Source: Siphonodentalium dalli (taxonomy: Eukaryota; Mollusca; Scaphopoda; Gadilida; Siphonodentaliidae). Taken from it: a stretch of DNA of 64,000 nt. The stretch spans positions 227,244,578-227,308,577 of the forward strand of contig CP136062.1 in NCBI GenBank assembly GCA_032622095.1, given 5' to 3'. The notes under the pieces were generated by a model. That model made no database searches, had not been told where the DNA came from, and worked only from the letters and a program-made list of their open reading frames with translations. The translations under genes and the position numbers were made by a program. Shown here one piece after another: positions 34,225-46,389 of this stretch (its first letter is position 1; each line of letters begins with the position of its first letter).

Positions 34225-34975
34225 AGTGTACATTTATGTTAACGGGATAATTTACTTGTAAATGGAGATCACTGTTAGAATCCGCTGTAATTAGTTATGT
34301 AAATCGGTGTGCATGGAATGCGATTTTACCGTATCAGGTTCAGGGTATCTGTTGCAAATATCTCAATTAATCTATATATCGACTGCGCTTCGATATTATA
34401 ATATTATAATAAAGTACATATGTCAGTGTATGGTGTTGTTATGGAGACGAGCGCAACATGTCCAATGGATAATTAACTCGTATTCGGGATTCAGGGGGGA
34501 GGGGGGTGATACCCTCATGGTGATGTTATGGAGACGAGCGCAACATGCCAATGGATAATTAACTTGTATTCGGGATTCAGGGGGGAGGGGGTGATACCCT
34601 CATGGTGATGTTATGGAGACGAGCGCGACATGTCCAATGGATAATTAACTTGTATTCGGGATTCAGGGGAGGGGGGGGGTGATACCCTCATGGTGATGTT
34701 ATGGAGACGAGCGCAACATGTCCAATGGATAATTAACTCGTATTCGGGATTCAGGGGGGAGGGGGGGGGGGGGGTGATACCCTCATGGTGATGTTATGGA
34801 GACGAGCGTAACATGTCCAATGGATAATTAACTCGTATTCGGGATTCAGGGGAGGGGGGGGTGATACCCTCATGGTGATGTTATGGAGACGAGCGCAACA
34901 TGTCCAATGGATAATTAACTTGTGCACGGACTCCTGTCGCAAATTGTATGTTTTCAATACAAGTGTATACGTACT
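34225..34975 (+). repeat. Interspersed repeat J, copy with an internal minisatellite
   Basis: The outer parts match 31510-31835. The middle (34430-34920) is a tandem array of about six units of 84-94 bp. Each unit has GGAGACGAGCGCAACATGTC, AATGGATAATTAACTCGTAT, a variable poly-G run and GTGATACCCTCATGGTGATG. Length differences come mainly from the G run. Confidence 0.9.
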
Positions 34976-35039
34976 TTATGCATTGTGTAGGCCTAGATCA
35001 CGCCACGAATCTCTATGTCGCTATACGCCCGAATAGATC

Positions 35040-35335
35040 ATGGTCCACCAGTACAAAACGTGTGAAGTTATGGGTGTTCTGAACCATTCTGGCATGGAAC
35101 AAATAAGGCAGAGAATATATTTATTTGTTATTAAAACTTGTTGCTCAATAGTCTACTTCATAGTTGGGGGTGATCTCAGCTCGATATGGCATGCTTTTTG
35201 TGACTTTTGTGAGCTGAACCTAATTCAAGTATTTATCGACTTATTTCAATACCGGACAACAATGAAAGCGAATGTTACCATGCATATGTGCATTTTTGGA
35301 GCATAAACAGCCAAGTGGCTTTAACTAATATATAC
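35040..35335 (+). repeat. Element I copy, 3' half
   Basis: The end 'atttatcgacttatttcaataccgg', 'aaagcgaatgttacc', 'tttttggagcataaacagccaagtggctttaa' matches other element I copies. The left half is diverged. Confidence 0.6.
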
Positions 35336-35469
35336 AAACTGTATATATTATGAAAGTATTAACCGAATTTAGATAAATTTATCAGCTGGTCGCACATAGG
35401 TGATACATGTACACAGTTGTTTAAACATATTGTATGTGTAACAAAGTTATAATATAACAACTTAATAAA

Positions 35470-35605
35470 TAGTGGATTTGCAACGAGTCCCCAGTTTATA
35501 GCGAAATTTCAACGCGAGTCCAGTAAATTAGGTCTGAACCGAGTATTTGGCGAGGTTTTGTAAATTTCGTTATAAACTAGGATCGAGCTGTAGATTCTAT
35601 TTATC
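35470..35605. repeat. Palindromic MITE P2, deleted copy
   Basis: It matches 10861-11019 (AACGAGTCCCCAGTTTATAG, CCAGTAAATTAGGTCTG, TTTGGCGAGG) but most of one inner arm is missing. Confidence 0.75.
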
Positions 35606-36193
35606 ACTTGACCCAAAACTTCCATAAAACGTGCTTAAATAAATAAATAAATAAATGGGACAACGGCTTCTATAAGGCGCGTAAATATGTGTTGTTTGTC
35701 CGCGTAAAGAAATAGTCCCTACATATATAAATAAAACTATTTGGCATTTAATGGCGTAAAATTAATGTAATAAATTCAAACTATATCGATATCAGTCACA
35801 GACACCGATTCTTTTCCATTCCTCGTCCCCCGATTACGAATCACGTTTGCGCAACAATAATACATTTTGGTACAACTGGCACTTTTTCCTGTTATGCAAT
35901 GACCGTTGCATATCATTATTATCATATCATTTATTATATAATATATAAATCTCCTCTCCGAGCACTATAATATGCATACATATATGCTTAAACAAGATGG
36001 TGGATGAAATTGGGGTTTACAAAGTTACAAACACTCTTTATTATTATCGTAACAGGAAAAATGAAACATGAACGCTCTTTAATCTACCACACAGAATAAA
36101 ACATTTTGAGGAGATAAATACTTTCCGACTACTGTTATGTTCATGGGGCGCGAAAATATCGGAATAATTGGCCAGAAGGCGATTTCGGTGTAA

Positions 36194-36792
36194 GGGTGGA
36201 TACACACATGCATGTAATCTCTGTAAATATCGTGTATTTGGCGTTTTACATGGATCATACAGACCATGTAATATGTGTCTGCTGACAACCCAATCATTGC
36301 GGCTATGTTTGACCACAGTGAGTCAAGCTCTGAACGTGCAGAGAGCCGTTAACTGGACGAAGTCGTCAGGCCGCTTAAAATAATTGTTCGCGCGATAACC
36401 AAAATGTTGGTCTTTCTGTTTAAATCATTGTCAGTCTTCGCTTGATTTTTATACAGGTGATGGCCCCAGGATTTCCGCCAAGCAATCATCATCATGGTCG
36501 AAAATGTTCTGTATCAAGCCTGCATACACCAGATGTGTCGTTTCTGGTGTCCGTGCATTAATAAAATGCCAGATATCACACAGACTTAACTAATTTCTAC
36601 ATCCGTAAGAGAAGACAAGTTTTGGACTGGCCTTTAATGTCCTGATAGCAGAGAGTTTGACTTCGCTTATGACTACTCACTTGTCTGGTCTGTTAACAAT
36701 GAACCTCTGATTAATGTTGTCAATTATTGGTGTGGCCATGTAAAATACATGTATTTTACATACAGGGATTACATGCATGTGTGTATCCACCC
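36194..36792. mobile_element. PIF/Harbinger-like non-autonomous element
   Basis: The ends GGGTGGATACACACATGCAT and the inverse ending ATGCATGTGTGTATCCACCC form inverted repeats of about 32 bp. TAA flanks both sides (36191-36193, 36793-36795), a 3-bp duplication typical of PIF/Harbinger. The interior of about 535 bp has no transposase frame. Confidence 0.75.
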
Positions 36793-36795
36793 TAA

Positions 36796-37139
36796 ACAAA
36801 ACAAACCAGGAGAATTATGAGAATAACATATCTAAAATCAGCTTCGGGTAAACTTTGCTATCCAAGATGAAGTCCAACATGGTGTCTTTATTATAATAAG
36901 TCATTACACGATAATACGATAAGGCATTTAAAAAACGTCGTACTTGTTGTTGTTGGAATCTGATGATTTGGGGACCATCGAATCTGATTGAGTACCTTTA
37001 AAGACACAGAGAAGGTATGATTATTACATATATATCGCAGCACGGTAAAACTAATTAAACTCTTTCTGTAGACTCCTTGTTATAAGATCCTCACAGTAAT
37101 GCAAATATGTGTGGACAAACTCCATTCTCTGTGTTTTAA
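36796..37139. other. Non-coding stretch with a repeat terminus
   Basis: GGGGACCATCGAATCTGATT and GAGTACCTTTAAAG near 36972-37001 match the dispersed-repeat end at 25365-25384. Nothing else is supported. Confidence 0.5.
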
Positions 37140-37572
37140 CTCTTTCAGTGCCAGGTCGGATTTTTGTATCAACCCATATACCCTGTGCCAATGCATTCTC
37201 TTATATATGCGAGTCGACCATAGGCCTAACAATATTTCATCATTTGTTATTATTTTTTACAATTTTAATATTTTTTTCTTATATACTTTAACAGACTTAT
37301 TTTGTAGGTTTAGTGCCAGAGAATCTTACATTTGTCATGGGCATCAAAATTATTACTATGAATACTTGGTAATAGGTTTGAGTTATAACATGCCCCTAAG
37401 GTTTTAACCAGTATGTTTTTAAATTCGCTATAGCATGCTTAAGCATACCGAAAAAAACTTCAACCCCAAAAAAAAACAAAATCGAAAATATTTTTTTTTT
37501 AATAATTTTTTAGAGCCGCTTTTACAGACCATAAATTAGGGCCGATTAGATCGGCCCCTGGCACTGAAAGGG
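37140..37572. mobile_element. TTAA-flanked MITE, family C
   Basis: TTAA at 37136-37139 and 37573-37576. The left end CTCTTTCAGTGCCAGG is inverted at the right (CCTGGCACTGAAAGGG). These termini differ from family A, yet the interior contains one arm and loop of the shared hairpin module (CCCTGTGCCAATGCATTCTC at 37180 to CGACCATAGG, then CCTAACAATATTT). No transposase frame. Confidence 0.85.
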
Positions 37573-39082
37573 TTAAATATAATATAGTGTCGGCCTACCG
37601 CTTCTGCCAACGATAAATAGATCACGGGTTATGATTGAATTTCTGCTATGTTATCGAGAAGATGTATTCGTGCCAACTTTAAACATATCAATGAACAGGT
37701 GCGTGTACGAGCTAAGATGACTTCAATTCGGGAAACATAAAATACGTTAGTTTAACACAAGAACAAGATATTACTGGGTGGGAAGGATTCACGCGCTGTA
37801 ATTAACTACACATCTCAGACGTGGCGGGAAGCAATCTACACCTCAGGTATTAACCAGTGATATTACTGGTATTCAATTCAATTCAATATGTTTATTTCCC
37901 ATTAAACTGTAAAAACAGTGTTTGAGAATATAATACATAATATAACAGGCATAGATACATTGACATAGATAATATATACATAATTGTTACGAGGTTACAA
38001 AACGAAAGTGGATTCTCTCTCCTTTAAGTATTAGTATATAACTTCGACTGACAAGTAATTAACAAAACAATTTGGAGATGACCAATTTTCATTTCATCAC
38101 GACAGAGTTATTATTGATAATTTCAATAACACGCATATTGATCCACTTTATTATTGGATATGGTCAACACATTTTGCTGGTATAATCATACTATCATTAC
38201 AATTTCTGGTATAATGGGAAAACTTCAGATAACTTATTTATTTTTTTCGACTCCATCGTTTTATACTACATATATGCTGCTTTATAAAGAACAGGGAGAG
38301 AGAGAGACCACATTTTTAGAGTAAATTCATCAATATATAATCACACACGTAAAATTTCTATAATTCAGATTTCACAATGAAATATTTACCCCGGGTGAAA
38401 AAGGAATTTGGTAGGGGTCACTCCCACTGGTGTATATACGGTATGTTTCTGATCGAAAAGGGGCATTGCATGCAATTGACTTAATTTATCGACGAGGGGG
38501 GTATCACCATATATAGTAAGTTTAGTTAAAGGGACACCAGGCCATTCGGCGTAGGTTCAAACGAAATAAAGTAAAGTTTATAAAAGTCTGTGAAATAAGT
38601 ATTTCCAAGTATACATGTAACACCAGACAAGCAATTTATCCAGATAACTCTACAGTTCAGTGTCGATAGACTTCTATGTTTGTTTGCACCTCATGAACCA
38701 CTGCGAATGTGTCAGGTCCCTTTCAAATATTTTGTTATGTAGTCAATAGAGTTATCGCTCCTCCTACACACCGTGGACTCCTTATTCGTCCGACTTAAAG
38801 TTGTGCTCTGTAAATTTATGAGGAGGAATGAATTTGTTAATCGAACCAATTAGGGTAGTGACGCACGTTCCAAATTAGTTGACAATAAGGAGGGGATCGT
38901 TCTGCATTTTATACAGAACGGTTTAATTGACAATTGAATACATGGTGATATACACCATTGTCTGACGGGGGGGGGGGGGGGGGGTGTTCCACTGTTAAGT
39001 GGTCTGTTGCTGGATAGCTATGTTCATTTGAACGATAAATTTATATACGTTATGTAACACTTGATGTTTCTTATTTCGTATG
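37573..39082. other. Non-coding stretch with a possible LINE tail and poly-G run
   Basis: At 37870-37905, ATTCAATTCAATTCAATATG followed by TTTATT reads on the minus strand as AATAAA plus a (TTGAA)n tail, as at LINE 3' ends; no polymerase remnant adjoins it. A poly-G run of about 20 lies near 38968. No gene is supported. Confidence 0.4.
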
Positions 39083-39193
39083 AGCCGGTTCCAATGATAT
39101 CCATATTTGTATGGTTTTATTGAGACAGACCCAAGATAATTTAGGCTGTTGCAGCTTTATTTGGCCGTTTTGGCCGGTTTGTTGGGTAAAGGG
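39083..39193. mobile_element. Family A remnant, right end only
   Basis: GAGCCGGTTCCAATGATATC through GTTTGTTGGGTAAAGGG, followed by TTAA (39194-39197), matches the right third of the family A copies. The left end and the hairpin modules are gone. Confidence 0.82.
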
Positions 39194-39199
39194 TTAAAG

Positions 39200-39545
39200 T
39201 TGTTTTCAACTGTTCGCATATACCATGTCAGTCAAAGAAACTCTCTTTGTTTCTACCATATAAGGAATATACTAACACTGAACGCTCTTTATGTATACCC
39301 CATCAGTAATAGACTAACACTGAACGCTCTGTTCTGTTCCATTTCGTGCAAATTGATGTTTTTTGTTTGGGATCCATGTTCAAAGTTGTATTGTTCATGA
39401 CTTCAATGCGTCTTTTCTGAACATAGAATTCTCGTATAACGGTAGTTTGGGTATTTGACGACCTATTTCGATACCTGTAAAATTTCAAAAGCGAATATTA
39501 TTAGGTGTATTTTGAAGCGCAAACTGCCATGTGGCTTTAATTTCG
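39200..39545 (+). repeat. Element I copy
   Basis: It contains GAACGCTCTTTATGTATACC and GAACGCTCTGTTCTGTTCCA, then a 'tttgggatccatgttcaaagttgta' block, and ends GCGAATATTATTAGGTGTA with 'gcgcaaactgccatgtggcttta'. It is the most complete match to 53210-53500. Confidence 0.75.
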
Positions 39546-40111
39546 CTATATGGAGTCTAGTAGGTACATGTAATTGAATTGGGTCCGTAATCTAGTGTCT
39601 TGTACATATAAATATCGAACAAGACAGGTGTTGCATTCTTATGTTTATTCTGTATATAGGGCGTAGACCTCTGGTGACTGGGTAAGATATCCACTTACAT
39701 GAGAATCGAGGGATTTCGCTACATGCTGCTTTCTGTAAATTAAAATTCCTATATGGCACCCGTTCCCATGTGCACATTCAGCAATTAAAGCCATATTCCA
39801 CAGTGTAAGGTGATTTCCGTATCGCTGCAATCATAATATATTTTAATTACCACGGATAACGTTCATGGAACCATACGGGCATTATGTCTATTACGTCACC
39901 GATTGGCACCTCCACGTCGGGCTGACGTTTTGACGATGTGAGATTATATGGTCCGCGTCCAGATTCGATTCGCCAATCAATTGTATTTATTGCCATTGAT
40001 TAATCGCTTCATTAGGTTTGGACTTTGGCAGAAAGAATTGTGGAAATTTCGTGGATTTTAGAATAAGACAAGAAGAGACATTGAAAACTACCACACAGTG
40101 CATCGCCTCTC
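39546..40111. other. Non-coding stretch with promoter-like motifs
   Basis: TTACGTCACCGATTGGC near 39890 combines a CRE-like site with an inverted CCAAT box, and GCCAATCAATTG lies near 39972. No exon is recognised next to them. Confidence 0.3.
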
Positions 40112-40591
40112 TTAGACCCGTTCCAAACGACGGATTTTTGTCGACTCGAATCTAATACCAGACCCACAATTGTATTAAATGCGTCAAAAATGCGACGTTT
40201 GAAACAATTAGATCCGTGTCAGACGCATCACAGACGAATCTCCGTCCAATTCAGACGAATCTTCGTCGGTGATGCGTCTGAAATCCGTCTTGGTTTCAAA
40301 CGACGGAGTTTTGACGACTCGAATCTAATACATGTGACGAGAAGAGCCGAAAGTTGCCGAAGAACGAATGCAAATGATATGATAATGATATGATAGTGGT
40401 ATAATAATTAGGGGGTTCCCCTTATCTGCGGAAATACCCACGTGATGTGATTTGTCACACGTTCTCTTTGTCATAAAGAAAGATATATCTATAAGCATTG
40501 CTTAGGTAACATTGTGCAAATTGTAATTATTTTGGTAGTTTGATTCCTCAACGAACATGGCATGTCACTGACTCACATCTTATAATGGGTA

Positions 40592-41310
40592 GTGTATCAA
40601 TGATTTATAATAATCGATATATACTGGTATAAGGGGTAGAGGTTGTAGCAACTGATTTATAATAATTCATATAGACCGATATTCCTTATTGTAAGGAATA
40701 GGGGTGGTAGTCTCTGATGTATAATAATTAATATATACCAGTATTACTTATTATAAGGGGCCGAGGAGGTACCACTGATTTATAATAATTCATATATACC
40801 GGTATTACTTATTATGAGGGGTATAGGGGTGGTAACCTCTTATTTATAATAATTCATATATTCAGGTATTACTTGTTATAAGGAGCAGAGTGGTAGCCTA
40901 TGATTTATAATAATTTATATATACCGCGGTATTCCTTATTATATAAGGGGTAGGCCTCAGATTTATAATAATTCATATGAACCGGTATTACTTATTATGA
41001 GGGTAGGGATGGTAGCCTATGATTTATAATAATTCATACCGGTATTCCTTATTATCATAAAGGATATATGTGGTAGCCTATGATTTATAATAATTACTAT
41101 ATTCCGGTATTCCTTATTATAAGGGGTAGGGGTTGTACCACTGATCTTATTTATAATTATTCATATATACCGGCATTACTTATTATGAGGGGTATAGGGG
41201 TGGTAACCTCTTATTTATAATAATTCATATATTCCGGTATTACTTGTTATAAGGAGCAGAGAGGTAGCCTATGATTTATAATAATTCTTGTATACCTGTA
41301 TTTACATGCA
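40592..41310. repeat. 61-bp minisatellite, about 12 copies
   Basis: The unit contains GATTTATAATAATTCATATA, CCGGTATTACTTATTAT and AGGGGTAGGGGTGGTAGCC, with many indels. It lies within the Harbinger-like element. Confidence 0.92.
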
Positions 41311-41787
41311 TGGTATACACATATATGGCAATTGGTTGCACGATATAACATTTATTTGTAGGGCCATTTATAGTATATTATATAACTATATGTATACTAT
41401 ATACATCCTCATATACATATGCACATATGTATATTCGCACTGCAATCGCGCATATATTTATACATAATTTATACTGTATTTTAGTATATATATGTATAAC
41501 ATACCGGTATATATATGCCTCTATATCTACGCGTGACCATTTTGTGACGGTAACCGGGAATCCACCTTTAAATATTTACACACTAAGTGTTGTCATCACT
41601 AAATCCGGCATTCTGATTGGTCGGCGCCCACGTGGCTAGTTGCAGTTATTTCTCGGTGAATGCGTAACGCCTCATAACTCCAAGCTAATAACACCATCGA
41701 TACGTCATTAGGTTTGGAAAGACGAACGCGTAATGCTTTGGGCGCATTTTGACTCGCACAGGATTGACTAAATACATCAACGGGTTT

Positions 41788-42085
41788 CAACATGAAGAGA
41801 AATTGTTCCTATTAACTCTTGCCAAGGGTGCTATTGGGTATTTTGGGCTGATCTTGTCACGATACACTTTTCGATTTAAATATATTTACAAAAGTGGATT
41901 TTTCGCTAAATGTATATAAATATAAGGATTAACTGTCATGTGGACTATTTTTATGGAGATGTAACGGTGAGGTAAGTGGACATAACTTGTATGTAAAACC
42001 CTTCGGGTTTTACACAAGTTATGTCCACTTACCTCACCGTTACATCTTCATAAAAACAGTCCACATGACAGTTAATCCTTATATA
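41788..42085. repeat. Interspersed repeat Q, copy 2
   Basis: Same sequence as 1-298 with about a dozen differences, including the palindrome (about 41921-42085). It abuts the subterminal region of the Harbinger-like element. Confidence 0.88.
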
Positions 42086-42448
42086 AACTACCGATGTATT
42101 AGATTCGACGCGACAAAGATGCGTCCGTCTGTAACAAAATCGACCGCAGACGCATCACCGACGGATTTAATACAATTAGATTCGAGTCGACAAAAATCCG
42201 TCGTTTGGAACGGGCCTTAGTGTGGTAACTAATCTCTAAGTGTCACAGTCACTAAAGACTATTTAAAATGAACAGCCACGCGGAACAATTTGGATAAGTA
42301 ACAATATTTAAATTTGTTTATTACTGGTCACAGTCGATCTTCATCTTCACGCATCAGCAATGTCAACATTATTAAGTTAACCATCAGAACGTTGCAGAAA
42401 GAAATGTCAGGGCATTGTTTGAAGTGAATATTTCTCAAAATATATTAA

Positions 42449-42615
42449 CCCTTACATGACTGGAGATTCCTGAAGTATTGCGAAAATCCTGTGCCATGCA
42501 TGCTCTTATATATGCATGTTTTCCATATATGAAGCCTGACATACATAAGAGAATGCATTGGCCTAACAAAATATTTACATTGTAAGCCAGTGCATTTTCT
42601 TATATATATTTTTTC
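42449..42615. mobile_element. TTAA-flanked MITE, family D, truncated
   Basis: TTAA (42445-42448) then CCCTTACATGACTGGAGATT and a diverged version of the shared hairpin module (TGCATGCTCTTATATATGCA, AAGAGAATGCATTGGCCTAA, GCCAGTGCATTTTCTTATAT). The right end is missing. Confidence 0.7.
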
Positions 42616-44104
42616 GGTTGGACATTTTGAATGACGAATTCACTATGGGTAGCAATACACACTTTCCATCAAGTTAGGGGGGGGGGGTAGTGTGCTTCAA
42701 ATCTATGCTGAAGAATTATCCTTAAATTGGCATGAATATATCTCTATTTTTTATTTTCAATTCCAAACAAAAAATATCACATATAAATGACACAGAACTG
42801 CAGAATAGAAATGATAACATATGGTAACACATTTTACTTCCTTCACACATAAATATATTGCAGCGACTAAATGTTTCGATCCCTAAATGATTGTATATAT
42901 ATTATATATTTATTATTTTTTACTTCACGTGTGCGTTATTATATTGGATCGTATCGGGAGAGGGGCTTCCTAAGTTTTAAAAACGTGTGCCCCAATCCCT
43001 TTTGAATATTATGCAAATAAAATATATTTAAAATCAAGTCAAGGTAACATATGGAAACGGGATCAGACCGACGAGAACGTTGACACGTATATGAATCAAT
43101 TGTATATACCACAAGAAACTCCCTTGTATACTTTGATTGGCACTAGATGGTACATACTCCACGTAGCTATATGGTGGGATGTTGCTGTTTACAATTAAAA
43201 CGTCTCATACACTATTAGTCAAATGATGGATGGTTGAGCACTTGTCTGCCATTAATTTCTTTCTGTTGATACCAGCGATCGGTGAATGTATCATTGGTCC
43301 AAACAAAAACAATCTATGTTTCTTTGCGGCAAACTATCAGACATGTGTGGTGCCAAACCCCACACTTATGCATTTTATCGACTTCAGAAACTCTCGAGAT
43401 ACTCACCGTCATTCTTATAACATATCATGTCATGTTTAGACCGGAGATACTTTATACTATAAAATATCTCTGTTTAGACCTTAATAGAAACAAACATCCC
43501 TATTCGTTGTCCTAGTTACATAATATGGAGTTTTCTCCCTTGCATCCGTTTCAGCAATCATATGAGTCATGCACTGCATCTATCAGTCGTTCTTTTAAGA
43601 GCGTATAAATGTATCATTCTATGATATAATAACACGGTATTTATATTAGATATCACTCAAGAAGGTTCATATATATACACGCATAGACAAGAGTCCCAAA
43701 TGAAAGCAATTAATCTTAAATAACTTGACTCATCAGGACTCATTAAAGTTTCCTTCTTACTGCAAAACAGCATTACCAACAGTTTAGCTATAATATAACT
43801 TTAAATCTACACAATCTATAAAAACAAACAAACAAAAGCTTACATGTGGAATGGGGCACTTGTTCACCTATTTCTATCTTATTTTATTCTCATTTTTTTT
43901 TAATTTATCACATAAATCAACCAAATTAACCACATTTTTAATACGTTATTATATTTTATTACACACTTAGACGTGATTTATAAGGATTTCTTGGTGAGTT
44001 AAAAGTGATATTGTCACACCTGTGAATTGCGTCACCGGTGAGAGCACGCGATTTTAGACAGTTCCGTCTAAGCCGGAACTATTTTCACTTTCTGCGGCTC
44101 AAAC
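42616..44104. other. Non-coding stretch
   Basis: AT-rich sequence with no assigned repeat. The short frames near 43230-43515 have no recognisable motif. Confidence 0.4.
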
Positions 44105-44308
44105 ATGGTTGAAGTTGAACAGAAACGAACTGCTAACGATGATGCAGAAGAAGCAGTTAATAAAGTGGTAAAATGAAGAAGAATCTTACCTATTATCGAC
44201 TCTGATGATTCGGACGATGTCATATATATTCCAGTAAATGAACTATATATACGAACAATTCCATGTGAACCCCCGTGTTGCACTTCGAGAGTTTGTTTAC
44301 GTCGATGA
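44105..44308 (+). pseudogene. Possible coding relic with one in-frame stop
   Basis: An ATG in good context (AACATGG) opens MVEVEQKRTANDDAEEAVNK then VVK, a TGA at 44174-44176, and continues in the same frame as RRILPIIDSDDSDDVIYIPV, ending at 44306. The basic KVVK-RRR stretch and the acidic DSDDSDD run look like real protein, not random translation. The single TGA could be a decayed codon, or the two parts could be separate exons. I do not recognise a family, so this could be chance. Confidence 0.3.
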
Positions 44309-44687
44309 TTAAAATATCGTCACTTCGAAACTTATCTTTCTACTTTTAGCACAATTTCCAAACATTTCCTGTATGAACCAACATTATTTACACACACCAT
44401 CAGCATCTTCACAATATTCCGTTCCAAGTGCCATGCTTGTTCGGTCAGAATAAACACCATTTTTACAGAGAATTTCCGAAACTTTAAAAAATGAATCGCA
44501 TCAAATTTTGAGGTCAATCGGTATCGTTACGTCACAATTATTTAAATTATGTGTCCGTCCGCGTAACTGCACGCGCAACTGTACGTTGGGGTTCAAAATG
44601 GGAGAATCAGCTGATCTGGGCTTATTTTGTCACATCTTCTCTTTAGAATTAGCAACTTTTAGTGGTTGAAAGTGTGTAATAAACAGA
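44309..44687. other. Non-coding stretch
   Basis: No gene or repeat recognised. Confidence 0.4.
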
Positions 44688-44815
44688 ATAATCATTTGGT
44701 TTCAATGATAACGTGACATAATTCACTCGGGTAGCCAGTTCTATTGGTAAAACCCTCGGCTCCCCTCGTGAATTATGTCACGTAATCATCGAAACCAATT
44801 GATTACTCTCTATGT
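44688..44815. repeat. Palindromic MITE of about 125 bp
   Basis: AATCATTTGGTTTCAATGAT and ACGTGACATAATTCAC are inverted in the right arm (GTGAATTATGTCACGTAATC, then ATCGAAACCAATTGATTA), with a unique centre of about 40 bp. Confidence 0.75.
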
Positions 44816-44949
44816 AATTACACTGCCCGTCAGGGCGTCTTGATTGACAAAATACAAACAACAAACTATTCTATCTAAAATTATAAGGCGTCAGTCGAAA
44901 AATATCGTTTCAACAAGTATCGCATGTATCAATATGTATATAGTCTTGT

Positions 44950-45265
44950 CCACGGCCATGGCTCATTAGAATCCCCAAAGTAACACGAGAGGAAGTGTAA
45001 GTATATATGATAGGTCGATAAATAAACGAACTATTGATCTGCATGCATGCTTTGTATATATACACTAAAACAAACTTGCCACGGGCATAGACAATTTTCG
45101 GCTGTTTTTAATGTTCCGCACAGAAGTGAAATAAACGTTCTTTGTTTTGAAAACATGATGATTTTACCATATCAGGAATAGGCTAACAATGAACGCTCTT
45201 CATTGTGTCATACTAAAGAACCTTTCTAATTATGACTCCAGGATAAGTTTTCTGTGTAATATATA
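44950..45265 (+). repeat. Element I copy, 5' half
   Basis: CATGGCTCATTAGAATCCCC, GATAGGTCGATAAATAAACG, TGTTCCGCACAGAAGTGAAA and GAACGCTCTTCATTG match the copy at 53050-53290. Confidence 0.65.
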
Positions 45266-45286
45266 TTATGTATGAAAGCATTTTAT

Positions 45287-45534
45287 CCTCCCATGACCGG
45301 AGCATCCTGAAATTTTACGAAAACTCTGGTCCAATGCATTCGCGAGTTACCATATTGATATCGCATATATATATAAGAGAATACATTGGCCTAACAATAT
45401 TTACCTTGACATTGCAAGCCAGTGCATTCTCTTATATATGCATGCCAGGTTCCCTATGAGACTCGCATACATAAGTTAATGCACTGGTACATGATATTTA
45501 ATGCTGCATCTGCGCACATCCCCTCACGAAAGGG
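45287..45534. mobile_element. TTAA-type MITE, family D, copy 2
   Basis: The right end, inverted CCCTTTCGTGAGGGGATG, is followed by TTAA (45535-45538). The left end, after TTAT, reads CCTCCCATGACCGGAGCATC, related to the end at 42449. The interior carries two diverged hairpin modules (CCAATGCATTCGCG at 45332, GCCAGTGCATTCTCTTATAT at 45418). Confidence 0.7.
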
Positions 45535-45538
45535 TTAA

Positions 45539-46389
45539 CGTAGTTTCGACTTATTATAGCAGGGCTGCCCTGTTTAGCCCGGGTTGACATTCTTTACCAC
45601 AACATCGCGAAATCAGAACAAAAGCATAAAACCAATGTTGATTCTGATGAAGTGTCAAAATTTGCTCTATAAATGCGCAAATATTTTTTTAGTGGTTCCC
45701 ATTTTGTTGCCCGGTTAGCCATGTGTCTATTGCCAGTCAACCACTGACAATATGTCAATTTTTCGGTAGAGTATCCTACGAAACAGAGCAAAAATCAATA
45801 TTTTGTCACCTGCTTCGGCTCGGCGGCATCTGAATTCCAAAACTAGAGTAATTTTTCCATAAAGAAATTATGGTCGCACAAATTTCCCCGATTTGCGACA
45901 CCTAATCCCAGCACATAAAGCCTAGATTATTCTGGGTCATTCATCAACCATGACCTGAGCAGCAATTGGGGAAAAACACGATATGTGTGTAAACTCAGAG
46001 TAAGCTCGATACCATTAGCAGTCATTAGCAGGCTTTGGTCGATAACACACATTTCGGACGATGAATTAATCGTTTTTAGGGACTAAAATACCACAATAGG
46101 CCATCGGGAAATAAAGCGTAGATAATTAATTAAGCGCCATCGCGTTTGGAATAAAAATATTATAATTTCTTAAACTGTCGAGAAAAACAGAGGTTGGTCA
46201 GGTCCCCCTGTTGCTGTCGCTCAAATTATTTGCATTCCCTCTGTGTGGCTTATACGTGTATTTAGCACATCATCTCATGACCATATATTTGATGGACGTG
46301 ACATCAAATATACACCAAGAACTCAAATTTACATTCACCGTTTTTAACTTAATCATCAAAAAAGCCGAGAATGAATTTATCTGCGCCAA
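45539..46389. other. Non-coding stretch
   Basis: No gene or repeat recognised. A TTTGCGACACCTAATCCCAG region near 45890 has no matching copy in the window. Confidence 0.4.

Larger units (their letters stand above)
40115..42216. mobile_element. PIF/Harbinger-like element, 2.1 kb, non-autonomous
   Basis: The left end GACCCGTTCCAAACGACGGA and the right end, inverted GGCCCGTTCCAAACGACGGA, extend as inverted repeats of about 45 bp. TTA flanks both sides (40112-40114, 42217-42219), the 3-bp target typical of PIF/Harbinger. A second, diverged copy of the end lies at 40295-40340. The interior holds the minisatellite at 40592-41310 and repeat Q copy 2 (41788-42085), but no transposase frame. Confidence 0.8.
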
